A DNA stretch of 64,000 nt from Dirofilaria immitis (GCA_024305405.1 JAKNDB010000107.1:1612001-1676000); one strand, 5' to 3'; shown: positions 11,850 to 23,749, counted from the stretch's first letter. Notes: generated by a model from the sequence alone, not told the origin. Translations and numbers: made by a program.

Positions 11850-14800
11850 CAGTTAATCAGGAGATTCAAAGCGGAGCTATAGCACTCTTCGATACTGGTG
11901 CGCAAACATCGTTTGTCTCAAAAAAATTGGCCAAAAATTGAAATTAGAGGTTGGTGAAAGTAGAGTCATAAGGATTGCCTCATTCAGCAACAAATACCCG
12001 ACTTCATCTCCGTACTATACAACGGTTATTGGAGTAAAAACCACTGACTCCCAGACCATATTCCTCAAAGTGAATGTGAGAGAATATTCAACCAACTCAC
12101 TGCCGGTAATTCCATTAGACCAACGGGACCTACCAAGTATCTCAAATCAAATTCAATTAGACAGAAGTTTAAGATTCGTAGAACGCCCCGATATACTCAT
12201 CGGAGCTGGCTACTTCTCTTAATTCATCCAATTTAAACAATGCCAAGTCATAAGATCAGGATTTTCCTTGATAAATACTAAAGTCGGTCCGATATTAGTT
12301 GGCAGTGGAGACGCAACAAGGCCAGCTAAATTCACTGGGGTGACAACTACATCAAACTTTAAGATATTATGCCAACATCCGTATGGCCACAAAGAACATC
12401 AACAACTGTATCCATCAATAGTATTACCGACATAGACCGCTTCTGGATATTAGAAGTTATTGGAATACAGGACAAACCTGATGACGAAGATAACGAACAA
12501 GCCTTAAACCAATTTAAGGACAGCATTACGGAAATCAATAGACGGTACCAGGTGTCATGGCAATGGAAAGAAACAAACCTCAAACTAAACGACAATTTTG
12601 GTTTGTGTCTAAGTAGGTTACAGTCATTGATCAGACGACTTCAAAATGACAAAGATTTGTCACGAAAATACAGTGAAACAATCAATGAACGATTACGATC
12701 TAACGTCATCGAAGAAGTAAATAACGAAACAAATCAAGACGGCATTATCCATTATCTACCACATCAGGAAGTCGTAACTCCAAACAAATCTACAACGAAA
12801 CTGAGAATCGTCTATGATGCCTCAGCACACCTCAAAGGAATGAAGAGTTTGAACGATGTCCTGTACAGAGGACCGATCACACTCTCCGACTTAGCTGGTG
12901 TTTTACTTCGGTTTCGCGCAATGAAAAATGTGTTAATTGCCGATATTGAAAAGGCTTTTTACATTTGGAGTTGTTACCAACGGAAAGGAATAGTACAAGA
13001 TTTCTATGAGTAAAGGATATCGAGAAACCACCTACAAAGGATAACCTGATATGTTACCGACTTCAAAGAGTATCATTTGGAATAATATTGTCCCCTTTTT
13101 GTTGTCGGCCACGCTCAATTACCATTTAGAAAACCACCACAGCAAAACCGCCTATAAAATCAGAAAAAACCTATATGTTGATAATATCATAATACCGACT
13201 GAAGGGACAGAGGAAGCTCTGAAAAAATATGAAGAAGTGAAATTAATTTTCAGTGAGGCCTCGATGAATATAAAAGAATTCTTCTCGAACGATAAAAGTT
13301 TCAATGCTCAATTACCCAATTGCGATCTTGCAGAGGTAAGCCGAATCAAAAAAATTCTTGACATTAGTTGGAATCCACACAAGGATGTCATAGGGATAAT
13401 ATTAAAACCATGGACTGATAAGAAACTAACTAAAAGAACAATTTTACAGTTATAGCTTCTCATTTCGATCCATTAGGTTTCTTGGTTCCAACAATGATAT
13501 CCTTCAAACTATTTCTTCAAGATCTCTGGGAAAAGAAGTTACCATGGGATCAACCACTAAACGAGCATGAAAGCCAAACGTGGAATTCCCTTATAACTCT
13601 ATGGCCAACATACGTAAAGGAGATACCACGCGCCGTTATCAGCGTATTTCAACATACAAGTATCCACGTGTTCACTGACGCGTCCACCAAAGCATATGCA
13701 GTGGCAATTTATGTGAAACAGAGTTCGACAACGTCCTTGATTTTTGCCAAATCATGAGTAGCCCCAATCAAAACGATGCCGATACAGAAACTCGAACTAT
13801 TAGCAATCCTAATTGGGGTAAGACAGCTCAATTTGTCATCAAACAATGGGAAATTGAAAATGCACTGGTGATTGTATAGTCAGATTCGCGGTGCGCATTG
13901 CACTGGATACAAAACTATTCTCGACTCTTACCAAGATTTATCCAAAATCGAGTCGAGGAGATACGAAAGGCCAAATATGCGTATCGATTTATTCCAAGTG
14001 AGTGTAATCCAGCAGACATAGCTACGAAAGGAATATCACCAAGCGATCTGGCAAATCTCACACTTTGGTGGAATGGGCCCGAATGGCTGAAGGAGGAAGA
14101 ATCAAATTGGCCCCAATGGGAATATGATATCAAACAAGAAAGCGATAACGAAGAAACCATAGACGAAGAAGGAGAACAAGTAGTAGTTACAGCGATTCAA
14201 GAAGCTATTACCAAAACATCAATCAGATTTGTCGATGCAAATCGGTTCAGCAATTGGTCACGAATGGTCCGAACTACCGTAAGAGCTTTGAAATTTCTTA
14301 AACTAATATCTAAAGATAAATTTCCTTGCTTATTAAGCAATATATCACAGGGAATTCAAATCACTCCATATGAATATGAATTTGCCGTTGAATTGTTACT
14401 CAGACAAGCTCAATCGGAAGGACTATCAGTAGAAGAAATAAAGAAGCGCAACTTGGTATTATGTAATGGGATTATGGAAGTTTAAAGGCCGATTGCAATT
14501 TCCAAGCAGTGGTAGTTTTGTATCTCATAATAACAGAAATTATTATTCAAACATACCATGAAAAAATTCATCATGACGGCATTCTTCATACAATTTCTGA
14601 ATTAAGAAGATTATATTGGATACCTAAAGGAAGAGCCGAAGTCAAGAGAGTGTTGAATAAATGTTACGGATGTAAACGATGGAAAGCCAAATCGTTTAAA
14701 CTGCCACGCATGCCTGACTACCATGCCTCCCGAAACAGAATATTTGCTCGAATCGCATTGAACTATTTAGGCCCTGTCACTGCTAAAACTGAAGTTGGAA

Positions 14801-15768
14801 TACCAAAAGATGGGTAGTACTACCTACATGTTTCACAACCCGTACAGTGCATTTAGAATTAGCAGATGATTTATCTGCAGAAAGTTTTCTTACTGCGTTA
14901 AGAAGATTCGTAGTACGACGAGGCTGTCCTGAACTAATTCTATCAGACAATGCTAGCCAATTCCACTTAATCTATCGAACGATCAAGAAACAAGAATCAT
15001 AATTAAGTAATTTCCTTACAAGCAAAGGAATAATATGGAGGTATATAACGCCGAAGGCACCGTGGAGTGGAGGAATTTATGAAAGAATGGTCGGTATAAC
15101 GAAAGGTGCCTTTAGAAAAGCCGTTAGTAGAAAATTATTAAAGGAAAAGGATTTAGTTACCCTAGTGATCGAAATAAAGAGTATTATGAATACTCCCCAT
15201 TAACTTACGTGAATTTTGATGAATCAATAATTTTGCGTCCTGTGGATTTTATTTCCCCAATGCCTTATAAAATATACCGATGAGTAATGACAGTGACGAA
15301 GATGAATTTATTCCACGTGAGTTAACCACTTATGATAAGCTTATTAAATATTGGTCAAAAACTCTTGAAACTCTTGATGTATTTTAGAAAATTTAGAAAG
15401 ATGAGTATTTAAATAGTTTAAGGGAACGTACACAAATAGAACACAAATCTCCTAGAGGTGCAATAACACGACCACCTTCCCTAGGAGAAGTCGTACTGGT
15501 AAATGAACCACATATACCTCGCGGAATGTGGAAACTAGCAAAAATAAACTTAATAAAAGTAGCGATGAAAATGTCAGGAGTGTTCAGATAGAATTGCCCT
15601 TGGGAAACTTCTTAATAGACTAGTTAATATGTTATACCCTCTGGAAGTAGAACAAGAAGATCAACCTGAAGTCTCTGTAACTGAATTAATGGATGCAAAG
15701 GATGAAGAACCCATCACACGGAGAACACGAAGTTCAACAAAGGAGCTACGAACTCCAGCTGTGATCTA
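11850..15768 (+). pseudogene. pol: pol pseudogene of element 1 (PR-RT-RH-IN)
   Basis: Aspartic protease: LFDTGAQTSF with the catalytic D at 11891. Reverse transcriptase: RIVYDAS near 12805, DIEKAF near 12942, and YVDN at 13174-13185. RNase H: HVFTDAS near 13665 and a WIQNYSRLLP stretch near 13900. Integrase: an HHCC zinc-binding region near 14545-14680, LSDNAS near 14940, and YERM near 15080. Where relatives and element 2 have the first catalytic Asp (GLDCL), this copy reads ALNYL near 14760, so that residue is Asn. Many stops and frameshifts (for example near 12220, 13010, 13455, 13757, 14485 and 15000), with part of RT missing around 13010-13110. It ends with a Thr/Arg-rich tail and a stop at about 15768. 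Confidence 0.9.
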
Positions 15769-15825
15769 GAATGTTTTAAGTTAACTTCAATTCCTTCCTC
15801 TTGCTAGTTTTCCCCTTCTCGAGAA

Positions 15826-16259
15826 TGTCGAGAATTTTCTCGAAACTAATTTTTAATTATAAATATTTCTAAATCTTTATTTTTTTCTATGAATCATTTA
15901 TTGCTTATAAAATGTAAACAATTCTCACGGCGCCGTTCCGGCGGATGTTCTCATTCCATAAAAGATTGCCTTATCTCTAAATATATCCATCCTTGTAAAT
16001 TTCCTCCTTACAAAATCTTCTATATAAAGGATCATGACTTTGTATCGTATCAGTTCTTTTTATTTTTTTTTTTGGTGTTTACATAGTTGTCTACAGTTTT
16101 ACCAAGGTAACGTTCGTTTTCTTTAAAATAAGTTGTTATTACATTTTTCTTGTGCTACAATCTTACAAATCCCGAATTCGTCCACAAAGAACCCTCTTCC
16201 ACCAAATACAACTTCCACCAAATTCAAACTCAGTTCAGTCTAATCAGAAAATAACAACA
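15826..16259 (+). repeat. 3' LTR of element 1
   Basis: 434 bases, same ends as 9969-10402. The sequence immediately upstream, CTTCTCGAGAA, probably includes the plus-strand priming tract. The equivalent junction in element 2 reads CCTCGGGAA before its LTR. Small open frames inside the LTR are not genes. Confidence 0.92.
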
Positions 16260-16264
16260 ACAAA
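16260..16264. other. Target-site duplication, right, element 1
   Basis: ACAAA following the CA end of the LTR, matching 9964-9968. Confidence 0.85.
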
Positions 16265-16269
16265 TACCA

Positions 16270-16389
16270 GTATCCCGAAGATCTGCGAATTCAAGCAATC
16301 CACCGCTCAGAAATGTTCCTCGAAGTCTGCCACCTCATGATTTTCGCATTCCTGCGACGCATGATCGAGATAGATTGACGACGCACTGA
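16270..16389 (+). other. Exon-like island beside element 1, unidentified
   Basis: About 120 bases at roughly 50% GC in an otherwise AT-rich region. Behind a possible acceptor (AATACCAG|TATCC) the plus strand reads a Pro/Arg-rich frame of about 39 codons, including SNPPLRNVPRSLPPHDF, and closes at TGA 16387-16389. The minus strand also has an open Arg-rich frame. It could be the last exon of a host gene, or the tail of an older inserted element. No family is recognised. If it is a host exon, the retrotransposon landed about six bases upstream of its splice acceptor. Confidence 0.27.
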
Positions 16390-18150
16390 ATGGGAATGAT
16401 ACGAGTTATTAATTTATGTTTTGATTCTGAGCAAAATGAAAGTTTTGTGTAGTTTTATTTATTTTTAAGGAGCAAAAATGTTTTTATGGAAATAATATTA
16501 ATATGATTTCATGCTTCAGATAAAATTTTTTTCCTGTGACATCTCCTATGTTCAAATTCATCAGAAGCATAAAAAAACACTCTTCAATTATATACCGCAT
16601 TTGATTCAACTAAATCTTAACTACTCAATTCAAGATTTGCTTGTTTTCTATTTGCATTAATCGGATAACTTCACCTGAGATGATATTTCATTGCTCGATT
16701 TATGTTCGAAAAGATTTGTTGATTTGTTTGTAATTTGGATTGGATCATTTCAATTTCATATTCTCAACCATGAATATTAGTTACCTATATATATATCAAT
16801 ATCATACTCTTTCCATACATAATACTGAAAAAGGGATTTGTTAATTTTCTTGCAATTTGGATTGAATTTTTTTGTTGCTGTGATTCTGTTGCTATTAATT
16901 CTATATGATATTATAGCCAACAGAACTTTTTTTTTTCATAATATTGTATAATCCACAAAGTTTTCGCTGGTCTATCTATTCGTCGCTACATGATGCTAAC
17001 CTCAGTTGATTGCTCTGTCGATAAAGTCTTTGTTGCTCTTCTATAATATTTCAGATAATATCGTGCTTACACAACGGTAGAAATTAAATAAACAGACAAC
17101 AAATAATAAAAGATACCAACAGTCGTTTGAATGCTCATTATCTTGCGCACTTTTCTTTTCTGATTGTCGTTCTCTTTTCATTCCATCACGTGCTGCCACT
17201 TTTGTTTCTGCAAACTGTGGCTTCAGAAGAACTGTCAATCATGCCGTTAGAATATAGAATTGTTTAATTTCGACAAAATCATCCTCGAAATCCTTCCCTT
17301 TTAAACAATATTTCAGAAATGCTTCTCCTTTCTCCGCTGGTTCTTTTTAGTTGAGTGATATTAATCACATTCCTAATCTACGGCATGATCTGATCTAGAG
17401 ACATACTAAGGTTTGCTGGCATAGCCATCAATTTTATTTGTTCAAGGCCATTGTTGAACTATCCCCATGAATTTATTTGCCCAAGGATCATTTGTTGGTC
17501 TTTCGTTGAAATCGCGAGGAGAATCAGGGAATTAGTAATTTCTCTGTTCTTTTTTCTTTATTTAATATTTTTAGGTTATATGTTGTACGTGCGGATTCAC
17601 TATGTAATGTAAGATGTAAGCTAAAACTGTTTGCCCATTGTATCATTAAAATTGCCCGCCCAATGTATCTATCTATCTATGAGCTTTAAAAAGAGCTCCA
17701 TTTCGCACGCGCTAATAAAGGCGCTATTCCTTGTAGTCACCGGGTCAGTTCGATGGACAATATGAAAAATCATATTGGATCTCTTTTTCATATTGCTACT
17801 TTTTTTTGTCACCAGATCATCAAGTATTGTCGCTGAAATCGTGAAGAAGTCCTTTGATAAATAAAATACAAGGATTCATATGGTAATTTGTTAAAGATAT
17901 ATTATAGGTCAAGAAGTTGTAAATGATGAATTATCATGTTTATATGCTTGCTTCAAAATACTTGGTGATCTGGTGACTCAAGAGTGACCTCCATGGCTCA
18001 AAGAATTTTAATCGATAACATCATTTTGGTTAGATAGACTCCTGAGGTTAGTTGAGGAGCGCAGGATATCTTTAGCTAGCTTCTGTCTTTGAGTTAATTC
18101 ATCGTTAGTAGAATCCCTTATTTTATCATTAACATTGTAATTATTACATT
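16390..18150. other. AT-rich intergenic DNA, no supported gene
   Basis: A 65-codon minus-strand frame at 17041-17238 has no recognisable motif. A GC-richer stretch at 17580-17780 includes CGCACGCGC and AATAAAGG and could be part of an old LTR. Its segment near 17750-17800 (TTCGATGGACAATAT) recurs in inverted form near 21585-21605. Confidence 0.4.
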
Positions 18151-18183
18151 CATTGATGTGTTAATTTAAATTACCGTAATAAA

Positions 18184-18205
18184 GGCTTAATTACCCAAGT
18201 TTGAG
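18184..18205 (+). repeat. SL1 spliced-leader-like sequence, copy 1
   Basis: Matches the 22-base nematode SL1 leader at 21 of 22 positions, with C in place of T at position 3 (ending TTACCCAAGTTTGAG). It is preceded by CGTAATAAA. The following bases are CTGCT, not a GT donor, and no Sm-site-like sequence is apparent, so it does not look like a working SL RNA gene. It may be a relic of an SL RNA gene or of a trans-spliced message copied into DNA. Confidence 0.6.
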
Positions 18206-18229
18206 CTGCTATTATTGAAAGGCAGAAAG

Positions 18230-18430
18230 AGTCCTTAATTTTGTTTTGATTAAAGAAAACCGGCGACAGTTACCGTCATTGATTTATCTTATCAAATCTT
18301 AATCGTTGAATTCGTGCCGTTTTAGAAAAACTCATCGTATTAGAGTTTAATTAACCAAGTTCGAATCAATGTCTTTGGACTTTATCTTCGGCAACGTTTT
18401 GGAGCTTAAATGGAAATAAAGAATTTGCAA
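18230..18430 (+). repeat. Inverted-repeat arm containing a degenerate SL1-like copy
   Basis: About 200 bases recognisably related, by eye roughly three quarters identical, to the reverse complement of 21400-21610. Common blocks in order are TTACCGTCATT, AATCGTTGA, TTAGAAAAACT(C/T)ATCGTATTA, the leader-like segment at 18344-18365 (18 of 22 SL1 positions), and CTTTGGACTTTATCTT. Arms are about 3 kb apart. This could be the ends of a decayed mobile element or an inverted duplication. Confidence 0.55.
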
Positions 18431-18999
18431 TTATGTATCACGTAGCGCAAGCAAAAAGTACGAGAACACATTGGCTGCACTACTCTCGAAACTAATTATC
18501 TGCTATTTGACTTTTTAACATTCCCATATACAATCGACATTTCCGCGCATAGCCGATATATTACGCCAACATCATATTCCCTATAACGTATGATACACTG
18601 TATGTCATGTTAATGTGCTCTACATCACGCTTTATTTAAGCATTACGCTGCATATCACGTTAATATCATGCTGCATGCCATGGATCTATGAATACAATCT
18701 ATTCTGCTGCTGATTACTACATTTACATTTTAGATCTCCTTTCTTTTCTGTCTGAAATTGCTTATTTTATATTACTATATTTGCAGGTAATCTATGATTT
18801 ACATCTTTTATAAAATTAGTACCGTATTTTTATCGCTTATAAAATAATCGCACTTTTTTCTTATTGCTTAAATTATTTGAAAATTTTCATGAAAGTTTTA
18901 TCCTCCTTTTTGTGAGGGAATGAAGGTTATAGATGGAGTATTTTGGCAGCGCAACGAAAAGGATTCACAATAACGTTTATTTGGCATGTACTATTTATT

Positions 19000-21400
19000 A
19001 CACTAGTACAATAGAAAATATTTTATCCCCTTTTTTATGAAAAAATATTGTTAAAAATATCATTACAACTGAAATATAAAAATAAAATACCGAACACTGT
19101 TAAGAAAGAATAACTGTTCACGATATAGCTGAAGGTATGAATGGTGTCTTCAACGAGTAAAAATTCTTTTTACAATGATGTTTAAAAAAAAAATTCCACG
19201 CTGTATTAGCATTGCTAATTGATGGGGAAATACTTTAAACATTGTGCATTAGCTTTGTTATAATATCGGAAATATTTACATGTGAATTAGTTAAAATATT
19301 CTAGTACTGGAGATAAGCTTAGTAATAAGGAACAAAGATGAGAAAATTAGATAAAGAATTCCATACATCAGGCGTCATAACATTCATTTATGTTAGGTAA
19401 TGAGTCACGAAATATATGAAATACTTCGGTTATTTCGACAAACAGAAATATTTTCTTTTCTGTCTTAAATTTTTAAAGAAAGTTACACAACACTTAACAT
19501 GATTGAAAAACGCATGATGCGTGCCAGTACAAAGATGAATGATTCGATACCATAATTCTGTGAGTGTAAGCAAAAATCAAAAATTAATCTTTTATTTAAA
19601 AATATAATTGTATAACTGAAATGTTTCGATTTAGTTCCTTTAATTTTATTCAAAATAAACAAGAAAAATTAACAAATTCCAATTAGTTTCAGATATGAAA
19701 TTTGTTTAAGCAAAATCACAGCTACAAAATGGTATCGCGTATAATTATGAATTTTGAAAGAGATTTTCTTAATTTTATTGATAAATTTCCTATTTAAATT
19801 TGCTGTAAAACTGATTAAGTAATTTCTTAATAAGAATTTAGAAAACTTTTTTCAAAGTAAGTTTCGAAAATCAATAATGAGATTTTATTTTATCTAATGT
19901 GTTGTGTTTTGCAAATTTATTTGCATTTTGTCGTAGTGGAACAATTTTTGTGTATATCGGTCATGAAACAAGATAAACCAATTGATTTTTAAAGCAATCT
20001 TCATTTTCGAAACTAAATTCTTATTATTAAGAAATTATCTAATCAAAAATTACTTAATCAAATTACTTCAATTTATTCCAAATAATAATTTTTTCAAATA
20101 AGTGATATGAATAAAATTTATCAATCGTGCGATGTTTAGCAAGTTGATGACAATATTTGCTTTTGTCTTTTGTTGACAATCTTATGATCTTCGAGTGAAA
20201 AACGGATGACGTAATCAATTAATGGATAGTTTTCAATTATTTTGATGGCTGAAAATTTGATTGGTGGAAAATATTTTAATTAAAGAGCGATCGGTCAATC
20301 ATATTCCCGAAAATATACTTATTATTTATTTTTAAAGATTGAGGTATAATGTATTATTATTATTTGATATATAATATAATATATTATTATGGGTTGTTTC
20401 TTTTACACACGTCATTACATCATTAATAGTAAAGAAAAGATATTCCATTTGAAATAAATGATTCATATTTTGCTGCAATTCATTTCAAAATTGCAGCATA
20501 AATGAAAAAGAGAAATAATTTAAACGATTCTGGAAGAAAAAAAGTTGACTGTGCTATCCTTCGTTTTATTGATATATTAAAACTACTATTTAATGAAAGA
20601 TAAATACAAATGATATCTTATCGTATATCCTATTGAAATCACTGTTTTATTTCTCTTATAACTTAACTTTTTATTCTATCATTACTGGTAATTTCTTTTA
20701 CTCGTTGAATATTTAAATTATACTAAGAAATTATTTTTTTTTCGTTTTTAAACATATGCTGGAGATGAAGAAATTCAATTACTAAGCAATTCGAAAAACT
20801 TGATGAATATAAGTCTGTATGATTACTTGATTAATAGGCATTGAAAGATTTTTGAACCAAAAAAAATGGAGGAAATTTTTATGACATAGTACATCACAGT
20901 TTAAATGGAATACTCCAAATATGTTTTTTCATATCACTTTCAACAAATGTTCTGTTTTTGAATTCTTGCACTTGTAATTCAGCATAATATGCTTGATTTG
21001 GTCTGTATAAAGAATTGAAGTAATAATGAAAGAAAAAAATTTAACATTAAGCAAGAGATGATTCTAGTCCAAATAATAATTGAAACCATTTACTTTATGA
21101 AAAGATAGGATAAAAGTAGTGTTTTGTTTAATTAAGAATTTTGTTCAGATTTTTTATTTTATTCTATTTGAAATTTGTTTAATTAAGATATTCTTCATTT
21201 TCCTTACACTACGTGATACGCGAGATTGATTTTGATTATTACAATCCTTCGCACAGTTCAAAGATTAGTTTTGATTATACAAGAGTCACCGCCTTTATTT
21301 GGAGCACATAAAAACATGATAACTAATATAATTGATTTACAATATCTTCACTTACTAATTAATACGTCTGTATAATACATTCACTTATGATTCTTTATAT
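19000..21400. other. Non-coding DNA, distal 3' part of duplicated unit B
   Basis: About 19660-21070 parallels 1870-3540 in order and orientation at moderate identity. With element 2 (22366-28834) removed it becomes contiguous with the 3' flank of peptide copy B, as 1870-3540 is with copy A. No gene is supported. AT-rich with scattered short palindromes. Confidence 0.6.
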
Positions 21401-21610
21401 TTCCTTTTATTTTTCAAAACATTGCTAAAGATAAAGTCCAAAGGCACCAACCTCAAACTTGGGTAATTAAGCCTTTAATACGATAAGTTTTTCTAACACG
21501 ACAACAAAATCAACGATTATGATTTCGATAAAACAAATTAATGACGGTAGCAAATGAAAAAGAAATAACAATATGACTCTTGATATTGTCCATCGAATTA
21601 ATTTCGTTGA
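21400..21610 (-). repeat. Inverted-repeat arm with SL1-like copy 3
   Basis: Reverse-complement partner of 18230-18430. On the minus strand, 21473 down to 21452 matches SL1 at 21 of 22 positions, with the same position-3 C as copy 1, preceded by CGTATTAAA and followed by GTTGGT. Here the leader-like segment is followed by GT, as in an SL RNA gene, but no Sm site is evident within the next 60 bases. Confidence 0.58.
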
Positions 21611-22360
21611 AGCAACCTTTCGGAAATGATTTTGATGATCAGAATCCTTCGCACATTACAAATTAATACGTCTATATAAAACATTCACTTAGAATATCTC
21701 TATACTTTTTTCATCACGGAACCTTTTAGTGTTTATTTGCGACAACTTTATATTTGATAATTAACTTGAGGACACTTGTAACTTTTCATAAGTGTTTTTA
21801 GTAAACATTCCCTTAGATTTATATAAACATATAATGTTGCAAATTAATAGTAAAAGTATCATAACTCCTTGACGTATTAAAAACAGATAACCGAACTAAA
21901 CTTTGTGTAAGAATTTCAATCACATCATTAATTCTATCGTAATGTGTTAGCATACAACTGTTAACAGATGATAACTTCTGATTCTTTATCTGTTCTCTTC
22001 AAATATTTAGACCTTTCCTCAACGATAATTCAAGGAAAAATAAATAAATTTTTTTAATAATAAAGTCAAGTTACAGTTTTTTCTTAAACTTTTTTAAAAA
22101 CTAAATTTATATTTAGATTACTATTAATTTAGCTTGTTCGTAGAATTCATTTTGCTAAAATTATCAATTTAATCATTACCTACTTGTTTTTGTTCAAGAA
22201 AATTCAATAAGAAAAAATTCCAGCCAAGTAATTTTAATTAAAAACATATTCTATTAGTGGAATTTAATTAAATGAAGAAATCAATTCTTGCCTCCTGCAT
22301 ATTTATTACATATTCTTAGATATTCTTAATCTATAAAAACCATGATCAGTATTATATATT
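21611..22360. other. Intergenic DNA, no supported gene
   Basis: AT-rich. The stretch near 21640-21720 (AATCCTTCGCACA, AATTAATACGTCT, AACATTCACTTA) is a diverged direct copy of parts of 21240-21400. Nothing else is recognised. Confidence 0.4.
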
Positions 22361-22365
22361 ATACT
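22361..22365. other. Target-site duplication, left, element 2
   Basis: ATACT before the LTR end TG. Repeated at 28835-28839 after the other end. Confidence 0.87.
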
Positions 22366-22810
22366 TGTTGTGAAAATTTTTCTTGCGGGGCGACAAACAC
22401 AGAAGAATTAAATTTTGTTTATCAGAAACAATTTAGTATTAGGCGAAATGCGTAACAATACGGTTGAACCAAGAAGATTAGGCGAAATGCGTAACAATAC
22501 AGTTGAATTTGAGAAGTATATATAATAACCAAGAAGATTAGGCAAAACGAGTAACAATACGGTTGAATTTGAGTATATATAACAACCAAGAAGAGATGAT
22601 TTTCAAATAGAAAAGCCAACCCATTGTCCCTGTGATTGATCATATAGGGTGATAAAAAGGGGCGTGATGAGAAAAAATTTGGATTGGAAAGATCTGTAAA
22701 TGGATAAAATAGATGTTTTAAGAGGGACGAATGATGAATAGAAAAATTTGTTACAATGTATTTTTAGGAATTTTGTAAATTTGAATTAATTTCCTCTCGG
22801 TTTCCCGACA
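22366..22810 (-). repeat. 3' LTR of element 2
   Basis: 445 bases, ends TG/CA as read in either direction, matching 28390-28834 with six substitutions. It holds an internal array of about three diverged units around GTAACAATACGGTTGAA and AACCAAGAAGATTAGGC. The units give the false impression of a 73-codon gene at 22422-22643. Confidence 0.93.
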
Positions 22811-22930
22811 TTCCCGAGGAACGGGATGAAGGCTATTTACGGAAAGAACAATGGGAGAGTATTGAATGTTGTTGGGTGGTTTTTGATCCCCTATTTTGGG
22901 TGTAGGAACCTGTACAAGTTCCATAGAATT
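22811..22930. other. Non-coding segment between env-like frame and LTR of element 2
   Basis: On the minus strand the LTR is preceded by CCCGTTCCTCGGGAA, the probable second-strand priming region, comparable with CTTCTCGAGAA in element 1. Confidence 0.45.
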
Positions 22931-22932
22931 GT

Positions 22933-23747
22933 CTACCCTTTGATTTGAGGTTCTAATACAGAAAAAACGATAAAGTTAATTAATTCAAATTTTAGTTTGA
23001 TAACAATCATCATGATTAATATTACGAAAACAATTATACTAAAGATGATCAGTTTCCAGCGTCTCATAACTTCTGATAATTCTTGTTCTATTAATTCAGT
23101 GGTTTCATCGAATTGGGTCTCTAGTTGATTTACTAATTCTTCCCCTTTACTTACTTTCCTTCATAATTAACTCACCCTCTGGATCAGACCTTTGTTTTCA
23201 TAAGTTGTTGGCCAAATTGTTGCTTCCTTTGTCGATGATAATATCGCCGTTCTTTAAGTACGGTTCGATAAAATTACAATTTGAATTCATCATGATTCTG
23301 TTTTCCTTAAATATGAATGAGGTCTGCAGTTTGTCTATAATCACATGACTCCCGGATAGTTGGGCATCAAATCCACCAATTTTCCTGTACGGACATGATT
23401 TTCCCATTTCTTCTCCATCTATTTTCTTTTGACGATCTAAATTTCTACAGAAATGTGAAGATGTAGCTGAAGTAACTGTTTGATCAGAGATTACAGATAA
23501 TGAGAATCTAAAAAAGCTTTAGTGCATACTGTTCGTGTTACATTGATGCATTTGATAGCAGTTATCCGTACGTGGGTTCGTGTGTACACTATGACTTTGT
23601 TCATTGTGAAGTTTTGCTCTGCAATTTCATCACAATTTCACCTTTGTGGGATATTAAAAGGAATACCAACTTTCCATTCACACTCCTTCATTGTTTTTGC
23701 TTGACTAATAGTATAAGAATCATCGAAATCAAAACCAAACTGCTCAT
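22933..23747 (-). pseudogene. env-like third reading frame of element 2 (decayed)
   Basis: Downstream of pol, the minus strand has pieces of a membrane-glycoprotein-like frame. It begins at an ATG at 23747 with a hydrophobic, signal-like segment (MSSLVLISMILILL). A short Cys-containing part (KECEWKVGIPF) follows, then a segment near 23520-23600 with Cys and an N-V-T glycosylation site. A 69-codon piece at 23198-23407 contains further Cys. At the C-terminus, about 23070-23160, is a heptad-like helix (VNQLETQFDETTELIEQEL), followed at about 22990-23055 by a strongly hydrophobic segment of roughly 20 residues, a short tail and a TAG at 22933. Stops and shifts separate the pieces. The layout is that of a class of envelope proteins known in some nematode BEL elements; the identification is inference. 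It is broken and is not reconstructed. Confidence 0.55.
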
Positions 23748-23749
23748 TG

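Larger units (their letters stand above)
9969..16259 (+). mobile_element. BEL/Pao LTR retrotransposon, element 1 (degenerate)
   Basis: A complete LTR-to-LTR insertion of 6291 bases, flanked by the duplication ACAAA. Order is LTR, primer binding site, gag with zinc knuckles, aspartic protease, reverse transcriptase, RNase H, integrase, LTR; this pol order is that of BEL/Pao. Every reading frame is interrupted by frameshifts and stops, so it cannot make its own proteins. The LTRs differ at roughly a dozen positions plus a few one-base indels, making it older than element 2. There is no env-like region: pol ends about 60 bases before the right LTR. It is the same family as element 2, judged by gag, protease and RT similarity. 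Confidence 0.93.

Noticed and set aside
22422..22643. 73-codon frame with repeated YCYAFRLIFL-type units
   Set aside because: Lies wholly in the LTR and reflects its internal repeat.
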